Below, piece after piece: positions 1 through 6,606 of a stretch of DNA of 14,231 nt. The translations under genes were made by a program, and so were the position numbers. The stretch is taken from assembly GCA_021799555.1 (NCBI GenBank), contig JAJZAG010000057.1, forward strand, positions 1-14,231. Reading direction: 5' to 3'. This DNA is from Deltaproteobacteria bacterium. GTDB lineage: Bacteria; Desulfobacterota; Binatia; Binatales; Binataceae. The first letter of the stretch is position 1. Each line of letters starts with the position of its first letter. The notes below the pieces were generated by a model that saw only the letters and a program-made list of their open reading frames with translations, had not been told where the DNA came from and searched no databases.

Positions 1-201
1 GCCTGCGATTTGTTTGTGAAGCATATGGCCTTTTTCGTCGGAGACGTGATCGACGTGGGCGTCGAGATTTTGCCGATGAAAGACCTGCAAGCAAAAATGT
101 CATCTGGCGTCGGTTATTACGAGGGCGAACTCTACAACGTCATTCGGCAAGGCCGGGGCGTACCCGCTGTGCCACTGGTTCTCATCGGCGTTGTTCCTTG
201 A
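1..201 (+). CDS. C-terminal fragment of an unidentified protein, possibly BglII-type restriction endonuclease-like
   Basis: The frame is open from base 1, so the N-terminus lies outside the window; 66 residues remain before the TGA. The fragment reads like a real protein (DVIDVGVEILPMKDLQ, then MSSGVGYYEGELYNVIRQGR, then VPAVPLVLIGV), whereas the opposite strand is broken by stops. A polar, tyrosine-rich YYE segment, a helix and then a short hydrophobic strand recall the C-terminal part of the BglII core as I remember that sequence, where a YYE-containing helix precedes a VPIRLVGL-like strand. The catalytic residues of that family would lie upstream and cannot be seen, so the function is weak inference. 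GC over bases 1-180 is about 54% by my count, lower than the roughly 60-70% of neighbouring genes, which would fit an acquired gene. Confidence 0.55.
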   Translation, partial: ACDLFVKHMAFFVGDVIDVGVEILPMKDLQAKMSSGVGYYEGELYNVIRQGRGVPAVPLVLIGVVP

Positions 202-291
202 CCGCTCTGTCGCATCCCGGCCAGTCTAGTAGGCTTGGTCGCCAAGTATATTAATGCCCGCATGGGAATTGTCCCGCTCGGATGTTTCCTG

Positions 292-329
292 ACTCCGCCG
301 AGGTCTTCGTTTCGGGGTTCTGGCGGAGT
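292..329. repeat. Inverted repeat between convergent genes
   Basis: ACTCCGCC (292-299) and GGCGGAGT (322-329) are perfect 8-base complements around a 22-base loop, in the 141-base gap between the stop at 201 and the dehydrogenase stop at 343. Its place between two convergent genes suggests a transcript-end hairpin, but neither side has a T-run, so a classical intrinsic terminator is not supported. Nothing else is recognisable in 202-342. Confidence 0.4.
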
Positions 330-342
330 TCGCGATCGCTCC

Positions 343-1308
343 TCAAAGCGGGAAGCGTTCGCCGACCATTTCTTCGCTTTTGCGCCACAAGGCTTCCGCT
401 CGGGCAGGGTTCAGGGCATATGAGCGAACGCCGGCGCGCGAGGTGCTGTCGTCGTTGATTTCGCAGACGTGGCAGTCTTCACAGTAACGGCCGCCAACCG
501 AATCGGCCGGCGCGACGAACCCGCTCCATACCGAGGTTGCCGAGCCTTGCGGGATCGTCTTGAAGCGGAATGTGGGAGCGTTTCCCGAAGCGCCGCGGTT
601 TATCCGCGCCTGCATCTGCGCGATCAACTCGGGCGTGAGATGGCGTCCGAGTTCGGTCTGAATTCCGCCCGGATGCACCGACGTGGCGCGGATCGCGCGG
701 CCCTTGAGCTTCTGGTCGAGGGCAACCGCGTAAAGGATATTGGCCGTCTTCGAGCGGCCGTAGCCGGTAAACGGCTGATACGGAGTGTGCTCGAAATTCG
801 GATCTTCGAGATCGACATCGCTTATTTGATGGCCCGCCGACGAAAGCGTCACGATTCGTCCCGGCGATTTGAGTATCGGGATCAAGCGGTTGACGAATAC
901 GAAATGACCCAGATGATTGGTGCCGAACTGGGTTTCGAAACCGTCCCGAGTCTTGCCCTGCGGACAGGCCATCACACCCGCGTTGGCGATAATCACGTCG
1001 AAGGGAGCGCGGCGCGCAAGCAAATCGCCAGCCGCCTTGCGCACGCTTGCCAGTGAAGCGAGGTCCATCTCGACGAGTTCGACGGGCGGTTTGCCCGAGG
1101 ATAGCGCAAACGCTTGAGAGAGCGCGCGGCGGGCTTTGGCGAGATCGCGCGCGGTGCCGACGACGGATGCTCCGTGCGCGACGAGCGAGCGGGCGGTTTC
1201 AACGCCTAAGCCAGCGGAGACGCCGGTTACGAGCACGCGGGTACCGGACAGGTCGCGGCCTTCGAGGACTTCGTCAGCGGTCGATTCAAATCCGAAGCTT
1301 TTAGCCAT
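343..1308 (-). CDS. Short-chain dehydrogenase/reductase (retinol dehydrogenase/WWOX-like)
   Basis: NAD(P)-dependent oxidoreductase of 321 residues with a Rossmann fold. The sequence shows the nucleotide-binding motif TGVSAGLG (28-35), NAG (109-111), NHLGHF (131-136), the catalytic serine in LSSAG (155-159), the YxxxK pair Y183/K187, and HPGG (212-215). The NHLGHF and HPGG arrangement with a long C-terminal tail is typical of the retinol dehydrogenase/WW-domain-oxidoreductase-like branch. Bacterial members are mostly uncharacterised, so the substrate cannot be named. The ATG at 1308 is well supported: AGGAG lies 7-8 bases upstream on the minus strand. The gene is divergent from the GNAT gene across a 188-base gap that probably holds both promoters. 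The catalytic residues are all present. The family call is secure; the substrate is unknown. Confidence 0.93.
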   Translation of the reverse strand: MAKSFGFESTADEVLEGRDLSGTRVLVTGVSAGLGVETARSLVAHGASVVGTARDLAKARRALSQAFALSSGKPPVELVEMDLASLASVRKAAGDLLARRAPFDVIIANAGVMACPQGKTRDGFETQFGTNHLGHFVFVNRLIPILKSPGRIVTLSSAGHQISDVDLEDPNFEHTPYQPFTGYGRSKTANILYAVALDQKLKGRAIRATSVHPGGIQTELGRHLTPELIAQMQARINRGASGNAPTFRFKTIPQGSATSVWSGFVAPADSVGGRYCEDCHVCEINDDSTSRAGVRSYALNPARAEALWRKSEEMVGERFPL

Positions 1309-1496
1309 CGTGCTTCTCCTGCATGCGAGGAATTGTTCTCTGGCGGCGAAAGCTCGCAGCCAGATTTGGGGCCGTGCGGCGCAATTCGCGCCGGAATGCG
1401 ACCGTGCGCACGGCGAAGAATCGCTATCGCGCGCGAATCTTCGTTAGAATACCTGCGCGCGCGGCGCGAGACGAACCGGATGGCGAATTAAAAAAG

Positions 1497-1973
1497 ATGG
1501 CGACGGCGCGTACGATCGAAATCGTAGCGATTGCGGAGCGCGACAAATTGCCGCTGTGGGAGTTGATGCAGCGTTACCTCGCTGAGTTATCGACGCTTGG
1601 CGGAGACGGCCCCGTGCAGGGCGCTTATCGCTATCGCTATTTCGACGCCTATTGGCGCGAAGCGGAGCGATGGCCGATGTGGATCGTGTCCGATGGCGAG
1701 ACGGCGGGCTTTGCGCTGGTGCGCAAAGACGGGGCGCGGATGGAGATGGCCGAGTTTTTTATCGAGCCGGCGTTTCGGCGGGGTGGAATCGGCGTTCGCG
1801 CGGCGCGGGCGATAATCCAAAGATTTCCCGGACGATGGGAACTGTCGGAGTTCCGCGAGAATCTTCCCGCGATTGCGTTTTGGCGGCGGGTGCTCGACGG
1901 TTTCGCCAAGTATCACGAAACGAGCGAGGGGGAACGAATTACGCAATTATTCGAGGCGCCGGGTTCAGCCTGA
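1497..1973 (+). CDS. GNAT family N-acetyltransferase
   Basis: Predicted acetyl-CoA-dependent N-acetyltransferase of 158 residues. The acetyl-CoA pyrophosphate-binding motif A is visible as RRGGIGVRAA (94-103), preceded by the beta-4 strand MEMAEFFIEP (82-91). A later ENLPAIAFWRRVL segment (121-133) is the usual motif B (AxxFYxxxGF-like, here with W for Y). The frame extends upstream to 1323, but those 58 extra residues are Arg/Ala-rich and unlike the family, so the ATG at 1497 is chosen; the A-rich stretch gaattaaaaaag before it gives only a weak binding site. A TAGAAT box at 1445-1450 could be a -10 element, without a clear -35. The gene converges on the PHP gene with about 50 bases between stops. 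The acceptor substrate cannot be predicted. Confidence 0.85.
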   Translation: MATARTIEIVAIAERDKLPLWELMQRYLAELSTLGGDGPVQGAYRYRYFDAYWREAERWPMWIVSDGETAGFALVRKDGARMEMAEFFIEPAFRRGGIGVRAARAIIQRFPGRWELSEFRENLPAIAFWRRVLDGFAKYHETSEGERITQLFEAPGSA

Positions 1974-1989
1974 AGGTGCGATCGCGCGA

Positions 1990-2010
1990 CGCGGGCATCG
2001 CAAGCCCGTG
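1990..2010. terminator. Short hairpin between convergent GNAT and PHP genes (possible terminator)
   Basis: CGCGGGC (1990-1996) can pair with GCCCGTG (2004-2010) as a 7-bp stem including one G-T pair, with a 7-base loop. It lies in the 51-base gap between two convergent stops, where a shared terminator would be expected. There is no T-run on either strand, so it could be chance in GC-rich DNA. Confidence 0.25.
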
Positions 2011-2024
2011 CGAGCGCACAGCGC

Positions 2025-2750
2025 TCAAGCCGGGAGGTCGAACGGGGTAAGCGCGTTTTGCAGGAGGCCGCGGCCGGCGCGGCATCGGCGCGCCTTGATC
2101 GAATCGATCAGCTCGCGTTCGTCGGCGACCGGGCCGTCGAGGAGCGTCGTGACGCATCCGACCGAGCCCATCGAATGCGAGTCGGAGCCGGCGACTTCAG
2201 GCATCCCGAGATGGCGCGCGACCTTGAGCGCGAAGAGGTTTTCGTCTTCGGAGCATGCGCCGTTTAACACCTCGATCGCGTCGACCAACTCGAAAATCCT
2301 GAGTTTCGCGGCGCGGTCGGGATAGCCCGCGTCGATCGGCTCATGATCCGGGTTTATAAACGAAAAACGCGGGTCGAGCTTGTAGCGGAAAGGATGGTTC
2401 GCGACCAGGAGCGCGCCAGTCCGATCCGCGATCTTGCGCAGCTCGGCGAGCTTGTAGATTCCGCCGATATAGTGCTCGAGGCCAAAGACGCCGATATGGC
2501 CCATGTCGGTGGTGACTTCCATCCCGCGCAGGAACAGCAGCCCCGAGTCGCGGCCAAGGGCGGGAGCCTCGCGCAGATCCCACATCGTATCGTGCTCGGT
2601 GATGCAGACGGCGCCGATGCCGATCGTGTGGGCGCGCGCGGCGAGATCGACGAGCGCGAGGTTCGAGTCCGAGCTGCCGCGATTCGTATGCAGATGCAGA
2701 TCGACGCTGAAGTAGGGCCCGTTAAGGTGCCCGCTTGCGTTTGCCGCCAT
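2025..2750 (-). CDS. PHP-domain metal-dependent phosphoesterase
   Basis: Predicted metal-dependent phosphoesterase of 241 residues, a stand-alone PHP domain of the TrpH/YciV-like type. All PHP metal-ligand motifs seem present: HLHT (19-22), EHD (52-54), the glutamate in GMEVT (E78), NHP (118-120), and the C-terminal AGSDSH (187-192). Characterised relatives hydrolyse nucleoside 3',5'-bisphosphates or short RNA/DNA 5' ends; the substrate here is not determinable. The ATG at 2750 sits 17 bases after the stop of the cyclophilin gene on the same strand, so the two are probably co-transcribed, although no strong ribosome binding site is visible before it. The C-terminal tail after about residue 220 (RRCRAGRGLLQNALTPFDLP) is family-variable. 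The family call is secure. Confidence 0.9.
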   Translation of the reverse strand: MAANASGHLNGPYFSVDLHLHTNRGSSDSNLALVDLAARAHTIGIGAVCITEHDTMWDLREAPALGRDSGLLFLRGMEVTTDMGHIGVFGLEHYIGGIYKLAELRKIADRTGALLVANHPFRYKLDPRFSFINPDHEPIDAGYPDRAAKLRIFELVDAIEVLNGACSEDENLFALKVARHLGMPEVAGSDSHSMGSVGCVTTLLDGPVADERELIDSIKARRCRAGRGLLQNALTPFDLPA

Positions 2751-2767
2751 CGCGAATCCGCGCGGGC

Positions 2768-3328
2768 TTACTTTGGCGGCTCGCTGGAGAGCGTGATGGT
2801 CTTCATGTGGTCGCCTTTGCGGATTTGATCGACGACATCCATCCCCTTAACCACGCCGCCGAAGATGGTGTAGTCGCCGTCGAGGCCGGGTTGCGGTTCG
2901 AGACAGATGTAGAACTGGCTGCCCGACGACGCGCGGGTGGGGTTAACCTGATCGCCAGTACGAGCGGTGGCGACGGTGCCGCGCAGGTGATGCTCGTTCT
3001 TGTCGATTTCGGCGGGCACGGTGTAGCCGGGGCCGCCAGTGCCGGTACCGTCGGGGTCGCCGCCTTGAACGACGAAATCAGGGACGACGCGATGGAACGT
3101 CAGGCCATTGTAGAAGCCCTTTTTGACGAGGGTCTCGAAGTTTTCGACGGTTTTGGGCGCGACCTTCGGGTAGAGTTCGATTACGAAGACGCCGCGGTCG
3201 GTGGTCACGATTGCGTATTGTCCGGTGTGTCTCAATGGTAGTCCATCCGAATTTGAGCCGTTGCACGCAGCCGCCACGGTCAGGATCGCGGCGAAGGCGA
3301 TGAGGCAGGATAGTTTCTTGAACTTCAC
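2768..3328 (-). CDS. Lipoprotein cyclophilin-type peptidyl-prolyl isomerase
   Basis: Cyclophilin (EC 5.2.1.8), predicted 186 residues, catalysing proline cis-trans isomerisation in envelope proteins. Residues 1-21 form a lipoprotein signal (MKFKKLSCLIAFAAILTV) ending AAA-C22, followed by a Ser/Asn-rich linker. The core shows VAPKTVENF (57-65), FHRVVPDFVVQGGDP (78-92) with the catalytic arginine, SSGSQFYI (134-141) and DYTIFGGVV (152-160). The cyclosporin-contact tryptophan of human CypA is Leu here (L149), as in many bacterial cyclophilins. I chose the GTG at 3328 because GGAGA lies about 8 bases upstream and the signal peptide starts cleanly; an in-frame ATG at 3397 would put 23 polar residues before the signal. 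It lies 17 bases before the PHP gene and 219 bases after mlaA, so it may have its own promoter. Confidence 0.9.
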   Translation of the reverse strand: MKFKKLSCLIAFAAILTVAAACNGSNSDGLPLRHTGQYAIVTTDRGVFVIELYPKVAPKTVENFETLVKKGFYNGLTFHRVVPDFVVQGGDPDGTGTGGPGYTVPAEIDKNEHHLRGTVATARTGDQVNPTRASSGSQFYICLEPQPGLDGDYTIFGGVVKGMDVVDQIRKGDHMKTITLSSEPPK

Positions 3329-3370
3329 GCTATTGTCTCCAAGCCTCGACGATTGAGGCAACCTCTCTTG

Positions 3371-3397
3371 AGTATTAGACCGAGCGCAAGCGTGCAA
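3371..3397 (-). promoter_or_regulatory. Candidate sigma70-type promoter for the cyclophilin-PHP pair
   Basis: On the minus strand, TTGCAC (3397-3392) is followed after 15 bases by AATACT (3376-3371), about 40 bases upstream of the GTG at 3328. The match to TTGACA/TATAAT is partial and the spacer short, so this is a suggestion only. It would fit the large gap separating these genes from mlaA. Confidence 0.28.
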
Positions 3398-3441
3398 GCG
3401 CGCGGCACGTCTGGGTCATCGGTGCTTGAGAAGGTTGGGGA

Positions 3442-3477
3442 GCGCGGCGCGCCGCGCGAGTGAATAGCGCGGCGCGC
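3442..3477. repeat. GC-only palindrome and 11-bp hairpin between mlaA and the cyclophilin gene
   Basis: GCGCGGCGCGCCGCGC at 3442-3457 is a perfect 16-base palindrome. Part of it (3447-3457, GCGCGCCGCGC) also pairs perfectly with GCGCGGCGCGC at 3467-3477 around a 9-base loop (gagtgaata). Two mutually exclusive structures are therefore possible. On the plus strand the stem is followed only by TTTA; on the minus strand, the direction of the flanking genes, there is no T-run. It may mark the end of the mla transcript, stabilise a 3' end, or be a copy of a dispersed repeat. It lies in a 219-base stretch (3329-3547) with no gene that I can support. Confidence 0.6.
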
Positions 3478-3547
3478 TTTACAGGATCTGGATGCCCGAC
3501 CAGCGGCTCCGCGTCGCGCAAGGCGCAGGCCCACTATGCGGCCCGGG

Positions 3548-4360
3548 TTATTGTTCGAGTTCCTTGGTCTTATGAATGCGGGTCTGCAGGTAAGCGTCCT
3601 GGATCGCTCCATATAGATCGACCGCGTAACGGTCGGCTTCCTCGAACTGGTTCAGATGCAGCGAGCGATAGTTGATCGCCTCGGCAACGCGCCATCCGCC
3701 TTCGACTGGCAGATAGACGTACCACGGAGTTACGTAGCTGATCGGATTCATCGCGCCATCGACGATCAACCCCAAAGTGTCGCCGATCGTCGAGGGGCCG
3801 AAAAAAGGGAGCATCACGTAGGGTCCGGTCGGCGCGCCGTAATAGCGCAGCGTGAGGCCGAAATCGTCGGGATGTTCCTTGAGGCCGAACCAGTGATAGG
3901 CGGGATCGAATAAACCGGCGACGCCGAGAGTGCTGTTGATTCCGAAGCGCGCGACCTCGCCGCCGGCCTCGGCAAAGCGGAGCTGAAAGAGGTTGTTAGC
4001 GAAACGGGGGATCACATCGACATTGTCGAAAAATCGCCCGACGCTTTTACGCACCGCATCCGGCGCGATAAAGGCGTAGCCCGACGCCACCGGATGGAGT
4101 ATCCAATCGTCGAGCTTCAGGTTGAACGTCAGCATGGCCTCGTTGAAAGGCGCAAGCGGATCGCTATAGACGCCCTGATCTTCGCCTGGGGGAGTTTGTT
4201 CAGCTTGCTGGACGATGCCCTGACGTTCCTTGTTATTGCTGAGCGGGGCGATATCCTGCGCGCAGGCGCGCGATACCGGCGCGAGCGATATTGCGAGCGC
4301 GGAGAAAGCGGCGGCAAACAGAATCCGCGAAATTCCGGCTGATTCGAGAACATTGCTCAT
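3548..4360 (-). CDS. mlaA: MlaA (VacJ) family outer-membrane lipid-asymmetry protein
   Basis: MlaA removes phospholipids from the outer leaflet of the outer membrane and passes them to the periplasmic carrier MlaC. At 270 residues it is of normal family length. A signal peptide covers about residues 1-34 (FAAAFSALAISLAP core). The family blocks follow: DPLAPFNEAMLTFN (67-80), INSTLGVAGLFDPA (141-154), GPYVMLPFFGPSTIGDTLG (179-197). E. coli MlaA is a lipoprotein; here C33 in SRAC is a poor lipobox and cleavage after ACA by signal peptidase I is equally possible, so lipidation is uncertain. The ATG at 4360 has AGAAGG about 7 bases upstream. It is the last mla gene, 103 bases after mlaC; that gap holds an imperfect hairpin (4442-4470) overlapping the mlaC stop, which may act in transcript ending or processing. 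Confidence 0.94.
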   Translation of the reverse strand: MSNVLESAGISRILFAAAFSALAISLAPVSRACAQDIAPLSNNKERQGIVQQAEQTPPGEDQGVYSDPLAPFNEAMLTFNLKLDDWILHPVASGYAFIAPDAVRKSVGRFFDNVDVIPRFANNLFQLRFAEAGGEVARFGINSTLGVAGLFDPAYHWFGLKEHPDDFGLTLRYYGAPTGPYVMLPFFGPSTIGDTLGLIVDGAMNPISYVTPWYVYLPVEGGWRVAEAINYRSLHLNQFEEADRYAVDLYGAIQDAYLQTRIHKTKELEQ

Positions 4361-4463
4361 CAGGACACCTTCTCCGATGCGTCGGGGCGGCGATCTAGCG
4401 ATCGCAGCCCACTGATTAATAGTTCAGGGTACCATTTCGGAGCGCTGTCGCAAGCAAATGCGA

Positions 4464-5126
4464 TCAGCGCCGGTCCCCCAACGAGGCGGCAAGCGCCTGC
4501 TGCTTGCTCTTCAAGTCGGAGATCAGCTTTGGGTAACCCTGGTTATTCATCACCCGATTAAACTGATTGCGGTAGTTGGCGATAATGCTGATCGCGTCGA
4601 CGGTAACATCATAGATTTTCCACTGGCCGTCTTTCTCCAGCAACCGGTAATTTACCGCGACCGGGTCCTTTCCCGAGCCGATAATATTGGTGGCGACCTG
4701 GGCGTACTGGGGTCCGTCATTGCGGCTGGTGACGAATTGCACCTGCTGGTCGGAGTAATCGTTTATCTTGGCAAGGTAGGAGTCTTCGATAAAGGTCGTG
4801 AAGACCTGACTGAACTCCTGCTGCTGTTCTGGAGAAATCTGGCGCCAATGGTAGCCGAGGGCGGAGCGCGACATTTCGGTGAAATCAAAGCTTTTCGCGA
4901 TGATCTGCTTTAGCTGCTCGCGCCGCTGGGCGGCTGGAACCTGTCGATTGCGCAGCACGGCCAACGCATCGTTGACAGTGCTCTGGACCACCGACATCGG
5001 ATCGTCGGCGGCAATCGCGTGACGCGCGGCGCAGGGCGCGGCCAACGCTGCCGCGAGAATCAAGGTCATGACCGCCGCGATCTGAAAGCGTGCGACCGCG
5101 CGGGAAGCCGAATTCTTGAATGGCAT
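4464..5126 (-). CDS. mlaC: MlaC periplasmic phospholipid-binding protein
   Basis: MlaC carries phospholipid between MlaA at the outer membrane and the MlaFED complex. Seen here: an N-terminal signal (n-region KNSASRAVARF, hydrophobic IAAVMTLILAAALA, probable cleavage near AIAA), then the family pattern: REQLKQIIAKSFDFTEMSRSAL early, SPEQQQEFSQVFTTFIEDSY in the middle, and DGQWKIYDVTVDAISIIANY towards the end. Length 220 residues from the chosen ATG at 5126. That ATG has GGAGGGAG 12 bases upstream (5146-5139). An in-frame ATG at 5150, three bases after the mlaD stop, would add eight residues but has no binding site and would place the GGAGG inside the coding region. Tight coupling to mlaD indicates one transcript. 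Confidence 0.93.
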   Translation of the reverse strand: MPFKNSASRAVARFQIAAVMTLILAAALAAPCAARHAIAADDPMSVVQSTVNDALAVLRNRQVPAAQRREQLKQIIAKSFDFTEMSRSALGYHWRQISPEQQQEFSQVFTTFIEDSYLAKINDYSDQQVQFVTSRNDGPQYAQVATNIIGSGKDPVAVNYRLLEKDGQWKIYDVTVDAISIIANYRNQFNRVMNNQGYPKLISDLKSKQQALAASLGDRR

Positions 5127-5153
5127 CTGGTGAATGTTCTCCCTCCGCATATT

Positions 5154-5753
5154 TTACTTTTTTGCCGTCGAGGCGGAATGACTTTTTTCTGTGCCACAGG
5201 GCGGGCACGGCGCCGCCTTGGGCGCTGCGCTTGCGGTCCCCGGCGGCGCGCCGATATCGCCCGCGCCGCCGCTGGATGCGCCGGCGCCGCCCGAGGCGCC
5301 GGCGGATGAGGAACCCGCATTGTTTATTAGCTGGCCGATCGCGTTTTCGATCACGAAGGCGGATTGGGTTTGCCGGATCGTATCGCCGTTGGCGAGAATC
5401 TTTTCACCGGGCCCCGGCGCGATCGAGACATATTTGCTGCCAATCAAGCCGCTGGTGAGGATCGAGGCGATCGCGTCGTTATCTATCTGGACTCCGTCGT
5501 CGATCCGCATTGCAAGGCGCGCGCGTTCGTCTTTTAACTCGATCGATTGCACGCGGCCGACGTGAACACCGGCGATCTCGACTTCGTCGCCGGGTTTGAG
5601 TCCGGCAATGTTGTCGAAACTTGCGTAGAGGGTGTATCCGGGCGGCGGGAAGATCGAAATCTGGCCGAGACGGAACGAGAGAATCGCGAGCGCAAGAATT
5701 CCGAGGATCCCGAAAATCCCGACGATGAATTGCGTGGTGCGGCTAGCGTACAT
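5154..5753 (-). CDS. mlaD: MlaD, MCE-domain substrate-binding component with Ala/Gly-rich tail
   Basis: MlaD forms a hexameric ring in the periplasm anchored to the MlaFE transporter. One N-terminal transmembrane helix is visible (about 8-27, FIVGIFGILGILALAILSF), then a single MCE domain: GYTLYASFDNIAGLKPGDEV (39-58), AGVHVGRV (61-68), SGLIGSKYVSIAPG (101-114). The 199 residues exceed the E. coli protein (183) because of a low-complexity Ala/Gly/Ser tail from about 147 that ends with a CPPC motif (183-186) and a basic Ser/Lys end. The tail is probably flexible; the cysteine pair is unusual for this family as far as I know. ATG at 5753 is 18 bases after the mlaF stop; its binding site is weak, suggesting translational coupling. 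Confidence 0.94.
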   Translation of the reverse strand: MYASRTTQFIVGIFGILGILALAILSFRLGQISIFPPPGYTLYASFDNIAGLKPGDEVEIAGVHVGRVQSIELKDERARLAMRIDDGVQIDNDAIASILTSGLIGSKYVSIAPGPGEKILANGDTIRQTQSAFVIENAIGQLINNAGSSSAGASGGAGASSGGAGDIGAPPGTASAAPKAAPCPPCGTEKSHSASTAKK

Positions 5754-5771
5754 CTGCTTGTTTTCGCGTCG

Positions 5772-6569
5772 TTACGAACTCACTTGGTTGTTTTCCAGGT
5801 CGTCGCCCGAGGCGCGGCCGGCCAAAAATCGTTTGAACTCGTCGTCGTTCGAGGCCATCACTTCCTCGACCGTACCGGTCAATTGCATCCGGCCGCGATG
5901 CATGAATGCGACGCGATCGGAGATGCGGAACACCGCCGGCACGTCGTGGCTGACCATGACGGCCGAAAGCCCGAAGTTGCGCTGTGTCTGACGAATCAGG
6001 TCGTGGATCGCGCCAGTCCGCGACGGATCGAGTCCGGTAGTCGGCTCGTCGAGCATCAGGATTTTCGGGCGATGCACCAGCGCGCGGGCGAGCGCGGCCC
6101 GTTTTTGCATTCCGCCGCTCATTTCGGAAGGGTACTTGGCGTCCATTCCTTGTAAGCCAACCGCGGTCAGGGTTTCGAGCACCCGCGCGCGAATTTGCTC
6201 CCGCGACAAAGAGGTCTTCTCGACCAGCGGAAAGGCGACGTTCTCGAACACCGTCATCGAGTCGAACAGCGCGCCCGCCTGAAACAGCATCCCGAACTTC
6301 TCGCGCACCGAATTGAGCGCCGCCGAACGCATCCGGGTCACATCGATTCCGTCGATAATGATCGAACCGGCGTCGGGACGCAGGAGCAGATTGAGATGCT
6401 TTAGCAGGACGGTTTTGCCGCATCCGGACGGTCCCACGATCGTCACGATTTTACCGGCGGGAACCTCGAGATCGACGCCGTTGAGGACCACCTGGCGGCC
6501 GAAGCTGCGCTTGAGTCCGCGCACCTCGACCGCGTTGGTGTTTGGTTTTCCGTTGCCTTCAGGGGTCAT
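5772..6569 (-). CDS. mlaF: MlaF, ABC transporter ATP-binding protein for lipid transport
   Basis: ATPase subunit powering the Mla inner-membrane complex. Counted from the ATG at 6569 (265 residues): Walker A GPSGCGKT (46-53), Q-loop LFQAGALFDSMTV (95-107), signature SGGMQKRAALARAL (151-164), Walker B ILMLDEPTTGLDP (170-182) and H-loop SHD (207-209). The FQxGALFDSMTVxENV segment is characteristic of MlaF/MkL rather than other ABC ATPases. A TTG at 6584 is an alternative start adding five residues; neither start has a strong binding site. It begins 37 bases after mlaE. The C-terminal extension (about 240-265) that in E. coli contacts the neighbouring MlaF/MlaB is present in some form, yet no mlaB (STAS) gene follows in this operon. 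Confidence 0.95.
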   Translation of the reverse strand: MTPEGNGKPNTNAVEVRGLKRSFGRQVVLNGVDLEVPAGKIVTIVGPSGCGKTVLLKHLNLLLRPDAGSIIIDGIDVTRMRSAALNSVREKFGMLFQAGALFDSMTVFENVAFPLVEKTSLSREQIRARVLETLTAVGLQGMDAKYPSEMSGGMQKRAALARALVHRPKILMLDEPTTGLDPSRTGAIHDLIRQTQRNFGLSAVMVSHDVPAVFRISDRVAFMHRGRMQLTGTVEEVMASNDDEFKRFLAGRASGDDLENNQVSS

Positions 6570-6606
6570 TGTCGGCTCAACCAAGGCTCATACCAAGTCG
6601 GCAATT

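Noticed and set aside
1323..1496. N-terminal extension of the GNAT gene
   Set aside because: The added residues are Arg/Ala-rich and unlike any GNAT N-terminus; the fold begins after the ATG at 1497.
5547..6155. Plus-strand open frame of 202 codons across mlaD-mlaF
   Set aside because: It spans the boundary of two well-supported genes on the other strand, as expected for a GC-rich shadow frame.
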